64,000 bases of DNA from Gloeophyllum trabeum ATCC 11539 (Eukaryota; Basidiomycota; Agaricomycetes; Gloeophyllales; Gloeophyllaceae), in the NCBI RefSeq assembly GCF_000344685.1, contig NW_006920414.1:2113577-2177576 (forward strand), written 5' to 3'. Under the pieces are notes generated by a model, which saw nothing but the letters and a program-made list of their open reading frames with translations, did not search any database and was not told the origin of the DNA. The position numbers and the translations under genes are program-made. Below, piece by piece: positions 46,512-57,793 of the stretch; the first letter of the stretch is position 1, and each line of letters opens with the position of its first letter.

Positions 46512-48042
46512 ATGGACTCGGATGACGACTATGAGGAGAAATATGTGCGTTGGCCTGTTTTACCCGGGGCCTCTTTGGTGAACTTGTCTGCAGAAGCCGT
46601 CGCGGACGAAACGACGGAGAGTGAACGACGTCCGTGCAGCCTCCCGTCCATCGGTCGAGAGCCACGCGTCGGGAGCTACTGAGTTCGACCTCACCCCTTT
46701 GCTTGAAACTGTCCAGCACGAATGCTCAGAAGAGGATGTAGCCTTCGACACGGTCATAAACGAACTACTCCCCGACCTCATCCGGGCGCGCGACCTCTGG
46801 TTGCAGCAGCAAGTGCGAGAAGACCAATATGTAAGTACCTCTATTTCCAAACATTTCACCCACTAACTCACTGGAATAGGGGCGGCCCGTCCGTCCTTTG
46901 ACGCGCTACGAGCGGGCTTTGCTAATCAGCGACATTCAGTCGAAATTGGACTCCGGTCATCCTCTCACATACCTGGAGGCTGTGATTCTGCGTAAGCTCA
47001 AAGTCCAAAGGGCAAGATTTGTCCCCGTGTCCCCGCAGCATCTCATGAGACTCATCGCCATCTAGGAGAAAGGCCTGCGTAACATCCCCGACCTCGACCT
47101 CGAGTCCTATCTCAACACCACCACCGTCACGCCCCTCCCGCCTCCCCGCCAAGACCCACCCGTCAATCCGGATGTCCTCGACGCACTATATTCAATTCGC
47201 ACCACCCCGTACGAAAGCTCCTTCCTCTCCCGGCTCCTCGGGGCAGACAGCGCCCCGACGCCCGGGCTCATCGCCGTCGACTGGGACGCCTACTCCCCCT
47301 GGATGGCCCTCATGGACGATATCAGAGACCATCACTCTCTCGCACAGCAAGTCCGCCCTGTTTCACCCGAGTATCGGATAATCTGACTGTTCGCAGCCCA
47401 GAGAGAGAACAGGCCGACTCGGTCAGCGCGCCTATCGAGTACGTTTCACTGCAGCCGTGCCACCTTGATCAAATCCACGATCTCCTGGCGCGGACGTTTT
47501 GGTCCGGCATCGACGGTGCGTGGCGTCTCCCGACGACTGTCAATGACTAACGCAACCTTGTTAGTAAGCGACTCATTACAGTACTCGCCCGAGAAGTGCA
47601 CGGTCGTCGCGGTGTACAAGAAACTCGTCGTCGGCGTGGCATTTCTCAGCTCGCCGCAGGAGACGTACATCACGTACCTCGCCGTGCGCACCGGATGGGA
47701 GAACGCGCAGATCGCAACGTAACTACCATCCGCCTAAGCCACAACCCTACCTCTGTGACTGACTCTGAAATCTCCGTTGTAGCAACATGCTGTACCATCT
47801 GATAACTCTCAACCCAAACAAAGACATAACCCTGCACGTATCAGTCAACAACCCCGCGATGGTGCGTTCGTTCAGTACACATAAATACGCCTCGTATATC
47901 TAATATATATCTCTTCGCACAGCTGCTATACAACAGATTCGGGTTCAAAGCAGAGGAGTTCATCGTAGGCTTCTACGACGCCTACCTGGACCCGCAGTCG
48001 CGCGCATCGAAGAACGCGTTCCGCCTGCGGCTCCGGCGATGA
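46512..48042 (+). CDS. KAT14-like GNAT-family acetyltransferase
   Basis: Seven exons (starting 46512, 46594, 46880, 47404, 47565, 47783, 47923) encode about 400 residues. The first part (RTKRRRVND, IRARDLWLQQQ, LTRYERALLISDIQ) is not a domain I recognise. The C-terminal 150 residues closely follow the human KAT14/CSRP2BP catalytic domain: VSDSLQYSPEKCTVVAVYKK, YITYLAVRTGW, IATNMLYHLI, DITLHVSVNNPAMLLYNRFG and AFRLRLRR at the end. KAT14 is part of the animal ATAC histone acetyltransferase complex; a chromatin role here is inferred. Oddities: an in-frame TAG at 47063-47065, unless a weak GTGATT donor at 46982 removes it (84 nt, in phase), and loss of the usual glycine in the acetyl-CoA loop. 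The exon 4 acceptor (CCAGAG) is also weak. Confidence 0.75.
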
Positions 48043-48064
48043 ACTCTCGAAGTATTCCGGATTA

Positions 48065-50629
48065 CTACTGATCTAGCCGGGGTTTCTTGGCTTCGCGCGC
48101 GTCTTCCTCCTCCTCAGAGAGCACACTAGACATCTCCGAGCGCGGCGAGCCGACGAGCCGCGCCTCCAGATCCTCCACCCACTTCCCGCCCTCAGCGCCG
48201 TCGAACAGCCAGACATGGCTACGAAAAGACCTTGTTCAGAGACTCGAGGCTCGCAGGTACTACGCCGGCACATACCTGTCACCGACCCGTTTTGGCTCCT
48301 GAGGCGCCGGGGCCACATCCGTGGAGGGCCGTTTCCGCAGATTGGGTCGGAGTGGCTCGAGTTGTCGTGGTGCCGGCAGATCCCAGCCTAACTTGCCGCA
48401 GAGGTGGTGGACTATGTCGTCGGCGTTACCGAGGAGCACGATCTCCACGACGTAGTCACATGGATTAGTACGAAGGGCGATAGTGGATGGAATGCTTACA
48501 TCGGGATTGATGTGTTTTATGGGCGTTTTGTTAATTAGTATCTGAGCGTATGCACTGTCGGTATAGGCAGCCTGATAGCAACCACTCTCCTACCTGTGGG
48601 ACCGAGTGCGGCAGGTATGCTGGAGGCAATCATTAGCAACTGGGCGACAATCGAAGGTCCTACTCACTTATCGTTTCGGAGACGGGTGCGACTTGGAGAG
48701 ACGTCCCCATTATGATTATGAGATCGACCTTGTCGCGGTCTTCCATGAGAGCACGATCGAACGCGTCGTCCAGCTTCTCGTGGAAGAAGGTAATGTCAGG
48801 CTAATTCGCCATTCAGTCCGCCGCTTTAGCCTAACGTCCAACGGAACTAAAGGCGCTTGCCTTCATGATACCCGGCGGGTAATCCCTCTCTTCCGGTCCG
48901 TCCGACTCCTCACTATCCCACTTGTCCTTGTCTGACTTCTTACCCTTCTTCTTCCCATCCTTCTTCGCATTTGCTTTGTTGCTACTCGTCGCGTTAGGTG
49001 GGTTGCATACTTTACACAAAGGGACGCGGCGCTGCAGGATATCCTGCTCTATCTCGACGCCAGGAACCTTGAGCCGGCAATTAAGACATGTCGCTGTGGC
49101 GAAGGACCCATGGCATTGCAATACTTTCTGCACGCCCGCTAGTGTCTCTAGGGTGTCGATATTCTGCGTATAGTTCTAAAGGGCCATGTTAGCGTGGCAT
49201 TCAGCGGAGTTGGACGAGGCAATGCGCACACGAAGAAGCTACAGCGACAACAGTGAAAACCCAGAAATTAGCACAGATTAAGGTAGAAGGGCGTACCTTA
49301 TTCTTGTCCTCGATAAGTTTGATGAATCGATGGCACGGTGATGGTGTAAAATTGGACGGGTATATTTGACTGTGGCTTGATTAAGACGGGGGCACGCACA
49401 ATTCATCCCGGACAGTGCGACGAACCTAGCGAAAGAACTCAAGCAATGAAGTCAGATCATAGTAATATGAAAGGAGACAGTTCCTCACTAGAATACTATG
49501 CCGGCCGGACGAATGAATGACCACTCAGTGACCTTGTGGCACGAATCCGGACGTACCTGCGGGATTTTCTCGGAAGTAGTGTATATCGAACCTGCAGTAC
49601 GTGAGTATCACGATTCTCGATAGTAAGTCATCATCACGGACATTTGTTGTGGGTCGTCGAGGTCATATTCGTTTTTCTCCTTCAATGAGGCATATAAACC
49701 ATTTCGAGAGCGGAAGTCAGGAATGCCACAGGACACGCCTGCAAACAGTACCCTCAGTCAGTCAATACAGCTACAGAGGAGATGTCTTACTGATCCCTGC
49801 TCCTGTGAGTATGATGATACGCTGCGACGTTCGGATCAATTCTACTGCGTCATCTATGGTATTGTATTGCGGGAGCTTTTCTCGCTTGCGGATTCTGAGA
49901 GTGACGAGATATGTCAGCCCGGCGAATCCATACTGTACCAACGCGGTATGAATCTGTGCTCACTCTTGTGACAGCACTACTTTGAGGAAGTAAAGCAGAG
50001 TCGTAGGTCGCTTTTCTCGTAGCTCCTTGCACTGTCATGACGTTAAGTCGAGCGCCGAAAGCCACAAACTGCCGTACTTGCCAAGCATACGCCAAATGCA
50101 TAGATTAAGTGGGGAATAGAGATTCCTCTCTCAAGGACATATTCCTTGATGAACGCGGTCGTCCCTATGAGGGGACTGTGAGGTTTGCAGGCTTGCTCCA
50201 TCTACATGTAGTCTTACCATGTTCTTTGAGGAAGCGTTTCGCCTGTTTAATGTCTTCTTTGGACCACATCTTCTCGGCTACAAGGAGAACATGATGAGCC
50301 GGGCTCCGCCTCAAGTACTACATTCCAGTTCTACCTTCCTGAGCAAAGGTGGCAAGGTCAGTCATTTCCGGGTCATTTTCATCGTTCCCTTCCAACGCTA
50401 AATTGTTAGCATTTTCTTGTTCTGCTGTCGTGGCTTCGTCGTGGTCGCCCGGGAAGCCATCTAAGATGTCTTCCACGGTCTCGGGATCTATACCGATATC
50501 TTCTGCCGCATCCAAGAAGGCTTGGGCCTGGTACACATAGAGGTCGCTGACTTGCTTTGTCCTGGAAGATGCTGCTTCAGCTGTAGTCATGGGATTAGTT
50601 TCAGCATTCGCAGATGGCCCTGCGTCCAT
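48065..50629 (-). CDS. Sir2-family NAD-dependent protein deacetylase (Sir2/Hst1/SIRT1 type)
   Basis: Seventeen exons splice to 556 residues with every junction in phase. The order is an acidic N-terminus ([12 protein letters not shown]), an N-terminal helical domain ([44 protein letters not shown]), then the catalytic core. The core has [57 protein letters not shown] with the catalytic His, two zinc-binding pairs CLNC and [37 protein letters not shown] and [15 protein letters not shown]. The C-terminus ends [20 protein letters not shown]. The helical N-domain marks it as a nuclear Sir2/Hst1-type enzyme that deacetylates histones. A Lys-rich insertion ([13 protein letters not shown]) sits in the zinc module. 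Exons at 49489-49495, 49426-49437 and 49230-49238 are only 7, 12 and 9 nt, and the intron 48801-48860 is GC-AG. Confidence 0.92.
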
Positions 50630-50988
50630 ACTGCAAGCGCAACGAGGCAGAAAGTAGTACAGATGCACTGGCAGTAAAGTGCCATGATCCGGACTAACGA
50701 TCCTAGTTACGCTTTTCGGACAATATTTCTCACGCGGTTGATGGACACCACATCGCCGCACTAGGCCTGCTCCTCTGTCCAGCAAGTCGTCCTGGCCATG
50801 GTCTCCGTTGTCGCTGCATTATTTTCCTTGTCTCAACTGCTTTAGTGTTTACGTCTGAATAATAATCTTGCCTACGGTATTCTACATTGTCTGGCAACAG
50901 CACCCGCTGCTTTTCTCTGGCAGTCGACGGAGCCGGTATCGTACTCGTCGACAAGCAGCGGCCTGACTCGGAAGTCGTCGTTGAGGGC
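50630..50988. other. Intergenic: divergent promoters
   Basis: Between the sirtuin start (50629, -) and the start of the orphan gene (50989, +). Frames here extend both proteins upstream without Met-rich or domain support, so I left them out. Confidence 0.4.
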
Positions 50989-53275
50989 ATGCCTTCCGTA
51001 GCCTCTGGAAAACCTGTGACGACTTACTCGAGGCGGAAAACCAGGAGCGCCAAATCGGAATATGTCGGTCCTTCCAGTTCCCCTTCCGCGGGCCAAGCAA
51101 GCGAAGCAGCGGACATACCACTTGCAGAGATGGTCCGCAGAGTCAGAAAGCGTTCCAGAGAGGTATCTCGAGGACAGGACAATTTAGAAAGCTCTGCCAG
51201 CAAAAAGTCAAAGCAAATTCTCCGGTCTGACTCTGAAAATCAAGCGCCTCCTCAGTACGATTTTCTAGTCGCCGTTGGCCGCAGCCAGAGCTTCGAATAT
51301 GAAACACCTTTTCATTCTCCGTCGAAACCGGGACCTCCTGCTATGCTTTCGTCCCCTGAACATCTTTCTCCTGATAGGATGTCTCCGGTGCCTCAGTCAC
51401 GTAGCATACAATGCACTGCGTCTCGGAATATGAAAGAAAACGCCAACGTATTCAGGCCGCTTACCTCCGGTGGACTGGCATCTCCGTTCAGCAGCCGTCC
51501 GGGCTCCGCCGCTACCTCGCCAACGCGGCGTCCCGGATCCAAAGGGGCTACGAAACCGAAACTCAGGAGAACTCCGTATTTTCCCAAAGCTAGGACCATG
51601 TCCAACACGATGGTGCGTTCCGAAGTAGAGGACAGTATTTTCAGCAACACCACTGTCCTTATACATCAGACATCGTCTCGGGCTCCGTCGCCTTCAAAGC
51701 AAAAGGCGTTCTCCCACCGACGCGTTCCTTCGATGCCTACTAATGCTAGCTCTCTGGACGAACTCGATGCACAAGACTGGTCGATTCCTCCGAAAGCAGT
51801 TCTCCGGAACCAGGGCCCTCCTCTGTCTGATGCGGCGTGGTCATTCCTCTATGATGCTAGTACTCCTCTCCCTGAGCCGTTCCCTGGGACGGGGTTTCCA
51901 CTTGCTGCTTCCACTCCCGCCAGGCGCCCTCTTGCTAATAAGACACCGGATCGGAATAGGATACGTCGCGATGACACCACCGCAGCGTTATATAATGCAC
52001 CGTCAACCAGGCCGATAACACCGGAGTCTCCTATTAGACAAGAGTCGCTATATGCTACTGGAGCGCCGATGGAAGACATTGATATGGACATATCTGAAGC
52101 ACATGAAGACCCTCGACGCGCTCTGCAGTCCTCACATCGACCTCGCCGTCGCACAATGGTGCATGTATCCAGCGACAGTATCTTCTCCTCCCCGCTCGAC
52201 TTCACTGCTCAGGTTTCTCGGGGTTCTATGCTCCATACCGACCGTAGTAGATCTCTTCCTGGGTCCGCTGGAAGATCCATGGATGACCTGGCGTCCATGG
52301 ACCTCACCTCCCTCATAGGTACCACGCATACGCATACTCGGCGTGCTTCGGAATCGTCTATGGACCTAACTGTCACTCTCAACACGCTGCCTGGCGTACC
52401 ATGCCTGCCGGATTCCTCTATATCTTTGCTCTCTGCGTTTGCTACTCCTGCTAATAGCCCATTTGCACTGAATGTTACCGCTGCTGCTGCTTCAAATTCT
52501 ACGTCTCAGGCTGGCGATTATCTGCCGCCCCCTTCTACAAACAACAATACAGACTTGGGAGATCTTCTCTCCGGTCTCGATCTCGAAGGTGCGTACCCGA
52601 GAAGGTTCTGGCATCGCCGTCCGGCGGTCTATTGCCCTTGCTCTTCTTTCTACAAATTTCCGAGCACGCTCTGTTCAATAGATGCCTCCCGCTCATCCTT
52701 ACTTTGCGAGGGCTGTACCGTTTTCCTTGTCTAACTGATTTGGTGCATACCTAGAACCTAAGGATTCAACCTCCCGCACCACGGATGTGAAGGACGCGGT
52801 GACTGATCTGGTTTCCGAGGGAGTTCATGCCTCGACACCCGCCGCGGAAGGCACGGGTAAGAGGCGTACCAGGGCAGGTACTATTCGCCCTTCAGACTTT
52901 GCCTGGAACACGGGGAAGGACAAGACATGGAACCAAGGAAGAAACAGGGCCGGAACCATCCGCGCGTCTGATTTTGGACAGGGCAAGCCGGTGCCCCAGC
53001 TCGCCGCCGCTCCTCCAGGCCGGCCTAGGGCGCGTTCGCGCTCCGGCACCATCTCAGCTCCCAATAGACCCCCATCGGGACCACTGCCTCCCATTCCCTC
53101 GTCGTCTAGGCCCCAGACGAAGAGCGGCGTGAGTGGATCATCTCTGCCTGTGCCGACCATGAAAGTCAAGCATTATGCAAAGCCGCTCAGCCCACAGAAG
53201 TCTGGAGAATCGGACGATGAATTGCTACTGATTCCACGAGCTTTAGGCGGGCCATTCCACGACACTGAAGGATAG
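50989..53275 (+). CDS. Ser/Pro-rich orphan protein with AGTIR-SDF repeats
   Basis: Two exons (50989-52588 and 52755-53275; intron 166 bp, GTGCGT...CCTAG) give 706 residues. I do not recognise the family. It is strongly Ser/Pro/Thr/Arg-rich and probably disordered, with nuclear-localisation-like basic patches (RRVRKRSRE, KPKLRRTPYFPK), SP/TP sites for proline-directed kinases and RPRRRTMVHVSSDSIFSSP. Near the C-terminus a short unit repeats: RAGTIRPSDFAW, RAGTIRASDFGQ and RSGTISAPN, each an R-x-GTI kinase-like site. The start ATG 50989 (MPSVASGKPV) is the first in-frame Met. The frame stays open upstream to 50887 without ATG, so an upstream exon is possible. Confidence 0.75.
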
Positions 53276-53831
53276 AATTCGTTGCTACAGGACCATGAGA
53301 CTACCGTTGACTCTTGCTATCGTTATCGCCCTAGCTTTCTTGATCCAGAACATCTGGAACCCTTGTAGTCATTGCTTCTGTCCATTCGTCCTCTTGTGCT
53401 CGTTATGTTTTCCCAGAGAGGTCTCGTATGTTTGCTCTTCTATGCGCTACGACGCCTCGAGGTGTCTTGCTGCTATTACATCGTCCTTGCAAATATGGTC
53501 TGCCTCTATACACAAATTCACTTGCAGATGGGCAGTCAGTCACGGCACGTAAGGGTTGCCTAAGGGTCTTGCCCTGCAACTGGGACACTGCCGGAGAGCA
53601 AAGGGAAATTGGCGTGGGTGACGGTGATGCCCATGTGAGAGAGCAAGACTGATCCTGTCCCATAGTTTGAAGCTTTTTACGCAATAGAACCACTAGATAG
53701 GCATTTAAGAAACGAAGCAGGTAAGGACAACCTTACGCAAACATAGGAACGCCCGGTAGAACTGTCTGCCAATCTGTCAAACATGTCGCGTCGTAAATTC
53801 ACATACGAAATTGCAGATACATAGTCTAACA
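53276..53831. other. Convergent intergenic region
   Basis: 3' ends of the orphan gene (+) and the TFIIIC gene (-). No gene seen. Confidence 0.45.
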
Positions 53832-56800
53832 TCAGACAAGGCTCACGAAGCTATTGCCGCAAAATAGACAGCGTTGCACAGCTCGGAGCAGTTCGGCCAC
53901 GATCCACCCGCGCGCAACTGATGGAAAGTGATTGTCGTTCGTTCCCGCGTCCCCGTCGATAGGAATCAACGCTTTACGGCTGCAGCCAATGCACGTTCTC
54001 ACTTTCGGAGTCGACAGGATGAAACTTGTGATCGAGCATCGTCCTGCCAATTGTGTTAGGTGGGATTTTGGGATGGAATACAATCACTTACTCCAAACGT
54101 GGCCATTTCGACAGGTAGCAGTAGCAAGGTCTTGTAAAGGGATGGGTACACGGCAAGCAGGGCATATCTCCTCGGCGCCTTGAGGTAATGCCATACGGGG
54201 ATCGCCGATACCGGCGAGAGTAGTTCGAGCTGCCAATTCCTGCGCCTCCTTTGACAGGTCGACAGGAGACCCATGGAGTGTCGCTTGTACAACGACTCGC
54301 GTTACGAAAGACATGTCATCGGCTACGACGCAGTTCAGAAGCTGAAGGATGCCCACGGGAGGACTTACCGGTCAGTACGGGGATAACGGCCTCGAGATGA
54401 CGAATCAAGGTCCGCTGTATTCGCTGGAAAATGAGGTTCAACAGGTTATGGGCCCTCTGGCCGTACTGTTCCTGGAGTTCTGGATGCCCTTTCGTCAGCA
54501 TCTGAGGCCGTAAGGTGAGCAGAGTATCCTATCCCCGCTGTCAATATTGGATAAACCTCACCCAGCAGTGATCGGCGACTGCAAGTTTCAGGCGCAGCGA
54601 GAGAAAAGAGTCCCACCCATACATATGGCAAAGGAGACTGTTCCTGAATTCTCGTTTCACTTCTTTCGTAAGCGTCGCGGACAACGGAGTGATGTTAATG
54701 CTGGTCGACTCATCGAATGGGGTATGCTGGAGTATCTGAAGGAGTCGCTCCGAGGACTGCGTGGCGACCTGACCTTGGGAGAGCAAAAAGAAGACGGGTC
54801 GAAGGATACGCAGGGGCGAGTACCCCCAGACTAGACAGAGCGTGAGCCATGATAACCCCATATCCAAGTCGCTATCCCAACCTTTTCTAGAGCAGTTCAA
54901 TACCTGCTCCAAACTGACGATGAAACGTCCCTCTTCACTAGGGTAGCCATCACCCCAAAGCTGCGTCACCATGAACATACTATTATGGCGGGCATCATGT
55001 TTGTAACTGCAGTCCGTGGGATTGCAAGTTCTGCCAAAGTTCAGATCGCTTCAGAGACGCACGCAGATCCCCGGTAAAGGTAAACAAATCCCCTTACGCA
55101 CTCGTGTATCCAGGCAATCGTCGACGCGCCGTCGTATGCCATCATACCACTGATGCGCCCAACATCTGTTCTTTTCACAGTATGCGTCTCAGAGGCGGCG
55201 AAGACCTGGCGGGCTCTCTGGGACAGCGAAGCTGCCGTAACTGCGGTGCTATTCGTCGGAGTCAGCGTTGGGTCCGAGGAAAGCCTGTGGGCGACGTGGA
55301 ACGATCCATCGAAAAGCGATACGAGGAGAATGTCCTCCTCTACGATATGGATGAATCCTGAAGGGGGGTATAGGGGCGATGAGTCAACGGAGAGGTTCTG
55401 CCTTTGCAAGACCAGTCTCTTGGTGCCGGACCACGGTAGCTTGCTTGGGACTGGCCAGGGCGTGAGATCAACTATCCCGGGCTTAGTCGCGACGAGTATC
55501 AACTATAAGGTTCATTTTAGCTGCCAGCCCACTGTAGGGACAAAACAATATTCACGCTTCTGCCCGGGATGTCAACCCAGCGCAGCGCAGTGATGACGCG
55601 TTTGTCGGCTGCAAATGCGCAGCACTCCTGCACCTCGAAGGTCCGCTCAACTGCAAATTCGGTGCCAAAACTCGAGGGCACCGGGCAGAGCTTTTGTGAC
55701 ACTTTGATGATCGACACGGTGCCATCTGCCTTCGCGCAAGCCAGGTAGGCCTCACCTATCACCCACCGAGACAATACAAACGCGGGGATCAGGATCGGCG
55801 AGATTCGAAAACAGCAGATCTCACATTGTCCTGCACCGCATAGAGCCCACGGCGACCACGCCAGATGCGTGACCCACTGATCTGCAACAGGCAGCGTTTG
55901 CACATGGACCGCTGTGGGTCCCTGTCCTTCTTCGGTAACGCCTCGCCATCTGGATTGCCCCATAAGGTTAAGATTGGGTGCGTAGCTGGGAATGTAGAGG
56001 TACTGCCTACTGGAAGAATGAAACGGTACCTCCACGGGTCCCGGTAGCCAGGAGAGACCAATCCAAGGATGGAGTCGGTACGATATCAAAGCGGGCTTGC
56101 GGTGACCAGCATATGCCTGCCGTTTAGCGGGCGTCAGTCAGGTGCACGGGAATTGTCGGGAGAGGAGTAATTACAAAGGACCTGTTCGCACAGGGTGTTG
56201 CCTGTGGGATGCATCTGGTCGGAAGGAAGCTCTTTGAGCAATGCAGTGATATCATAGAGCTAAAAATGTTTGATTAGAGATAACACCTGAAAACGAGAGA
56301 AATACGTATGTACCTTCTTCCATTCTCCCCGCAAGTGATTCTTGGCTGCGCCCCAAAGGGTCACTTCAAGATTGGAATTCAGAGCTGCTATAATGCAACT
56401 TGGATTGACTTGTTTAGACGAATTGAATTTGTGGTGCAATGGTTCGCACTAACCCAGCGCCATGGACGTTGATCGGTGAGCAAGTAACCGCGCGCAGCAG
56501 AACGTCTAAAGACCCGAGCGAAACCGCAGCCCAATCTATTGCGGAGTGAGTATGGGCAGCTTATGGCCTAGAACACTTTTCATAAGCCACCTTGGGAGTC
56601 TACCGGCCACTGATGGACAATAGCTTTCTCGAACTCGATCATGGTTCTGAACCAGCCTAAGGTGCTAGTGCCCTCATTAGTCTCGGGACTCTTTCCTGCC
56701 GTAGACTTGATAGCAGAAGATGAGTCGAAATTAACTCCGGTTTCAGGTGTCTATAGAAACTATGAACACCAGAAATATTAATTCCGAAAAATGAAACGGG

Positions 56801-56937
56801 TCATACCAAGACATAGATGGCACTTTTTGTCATTAGAAGCACCTGTCCCTCGGCGCTCCATTGTAAACAGCGACTGGATGGGTGTGTCGTGTTCGTCGGA
56901 ACGCTCAGCGACGTGAGTATTTTCAAATCGGAGTCAT
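53832..56937 (-). CDS. TFIIIC subunit with N-terminal delta beta-propeller and C-terminal zinc finger (Sfc9/TFIIIC90-like)
   Basis: A multi-exon gene begins MNDSDLKILTSLSVPTN and continues LQWSAEGQVLLMTKSAIYVL, W(F)RTMIEFEKAI, DWAAVSLGSLDVLLRAVTCS, AALNSNLEVTLWGAA, ICWSPQARFDIVPTPSLDWS, VADQWVTHLAWSPWALC and LILVATKPGIVDLTPW. These are propeller repeats of the TFIIIC delta type. A helical middle (NPTDCSYKHDARHNSMFMV, LRLKLAVADHCW) leads to a C-terminal zinc module: ICPACRVPIPL, TCRNGHVWSRC, RTCIGCSRKAL, RCLFCGNSFVSLV. In yeasts and animals this subunit belongs to the factor that recruits RNA polymerase III to tRNA genes. I checked the main junctions but not every exon edge. An ATG at 57070 is in frame upstream, but it reads from inside a MITE, so 56937 is preferred. 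Confidence 0.85.
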
Positions 56938-57063
56938 TCATCTCGCGACCAGTCGTACTTAGTAACCTCAAGCTTTGCCACTCGAAGAGTCGAAACACAA
57001 TACTTGGGAGGTATTCGGCGCTGCGCGGCACGCCAGGTCCGATTCCTAACATGTAAAAGTCTA

Positions 57064-57505
57064 CTATCATTGGACCAGTAGTGAATAACTTAGTTATTCA
57101 CTTCCCGTCCCTTTTGTGCACTGGGGACCTTGTGGCTACCCTATACCTTCGGCAATTTTTCTCTGTAATGATAAATGTCTGTAGATGCCATGTTCAAGTT
57201 TGTATGTGGAACGGAGGAGTGGTCATCGTTCAGGATTTAAAACTGTCTTGCATCTCCGAGGTCTAAGTGTGACAGAGCGTGACCGCTGCCCCGCCACAGC
57301 CCTATTGTGACACGTGTGACATCTTATTCACTTCCCGTCCCCTTACGCCGTACAACCTCTACGCCCTCTGGAAAAATCTGAGAAATTTGCAGAGGGTATA
57401 GAATAGTATCTGAACCATTCACACCAATTTTGGGGTACGTGCAATCAGAGGAAGATGACTTAACTAGGGAGCAGTTCAAATCATTCACTACTGGTCCAAT
57501 GATAG
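57064..57505. mobile_element. 442-bp MITE with TA target duplication, upstream of the TFIIIC gene
   Basis: CTATCATTGGACCAGTAGTG at 57064-57083 is mirrored exactly by CACTACTGGTCCAATGATAG at 57486-57505, and TA lies outside each end (57062-57063, 57506-57507). TTATTCACTTCCCGTCCC occurs twice inside in the same direction, at about 57095 and 57325. It is non-coding. TA duplication and size fit a Tc1/mariner-type MITE. It begins 127 bp before the TFIIIC start codon. Confidence 0.85.
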
Positions 57506-57793
57506 TATGGTAAACCAACGGCAGGGACTCTACAAGCAGGAAAATAATCTTTCTTGCTCCCCGGGCGCTGCACGGCATCAACAATGCCCATAGTTATTTC
57601 ATCTTGACCTGAATGATACTGAATGATATCAACTTCTAACTCTCAAGTTAGTGGTCTGCCGGTGTGGTCAGAGTCTTCGATCCATCAGATACTTGGTGTC
57701 AAGCTTTACAGTTACATATATCTGAGGAATAGATAATAAGTGCCTTCTTTGCTGCCCTAGGGTGGCATTCCGCCACCCTCGATCAGTGTTACT

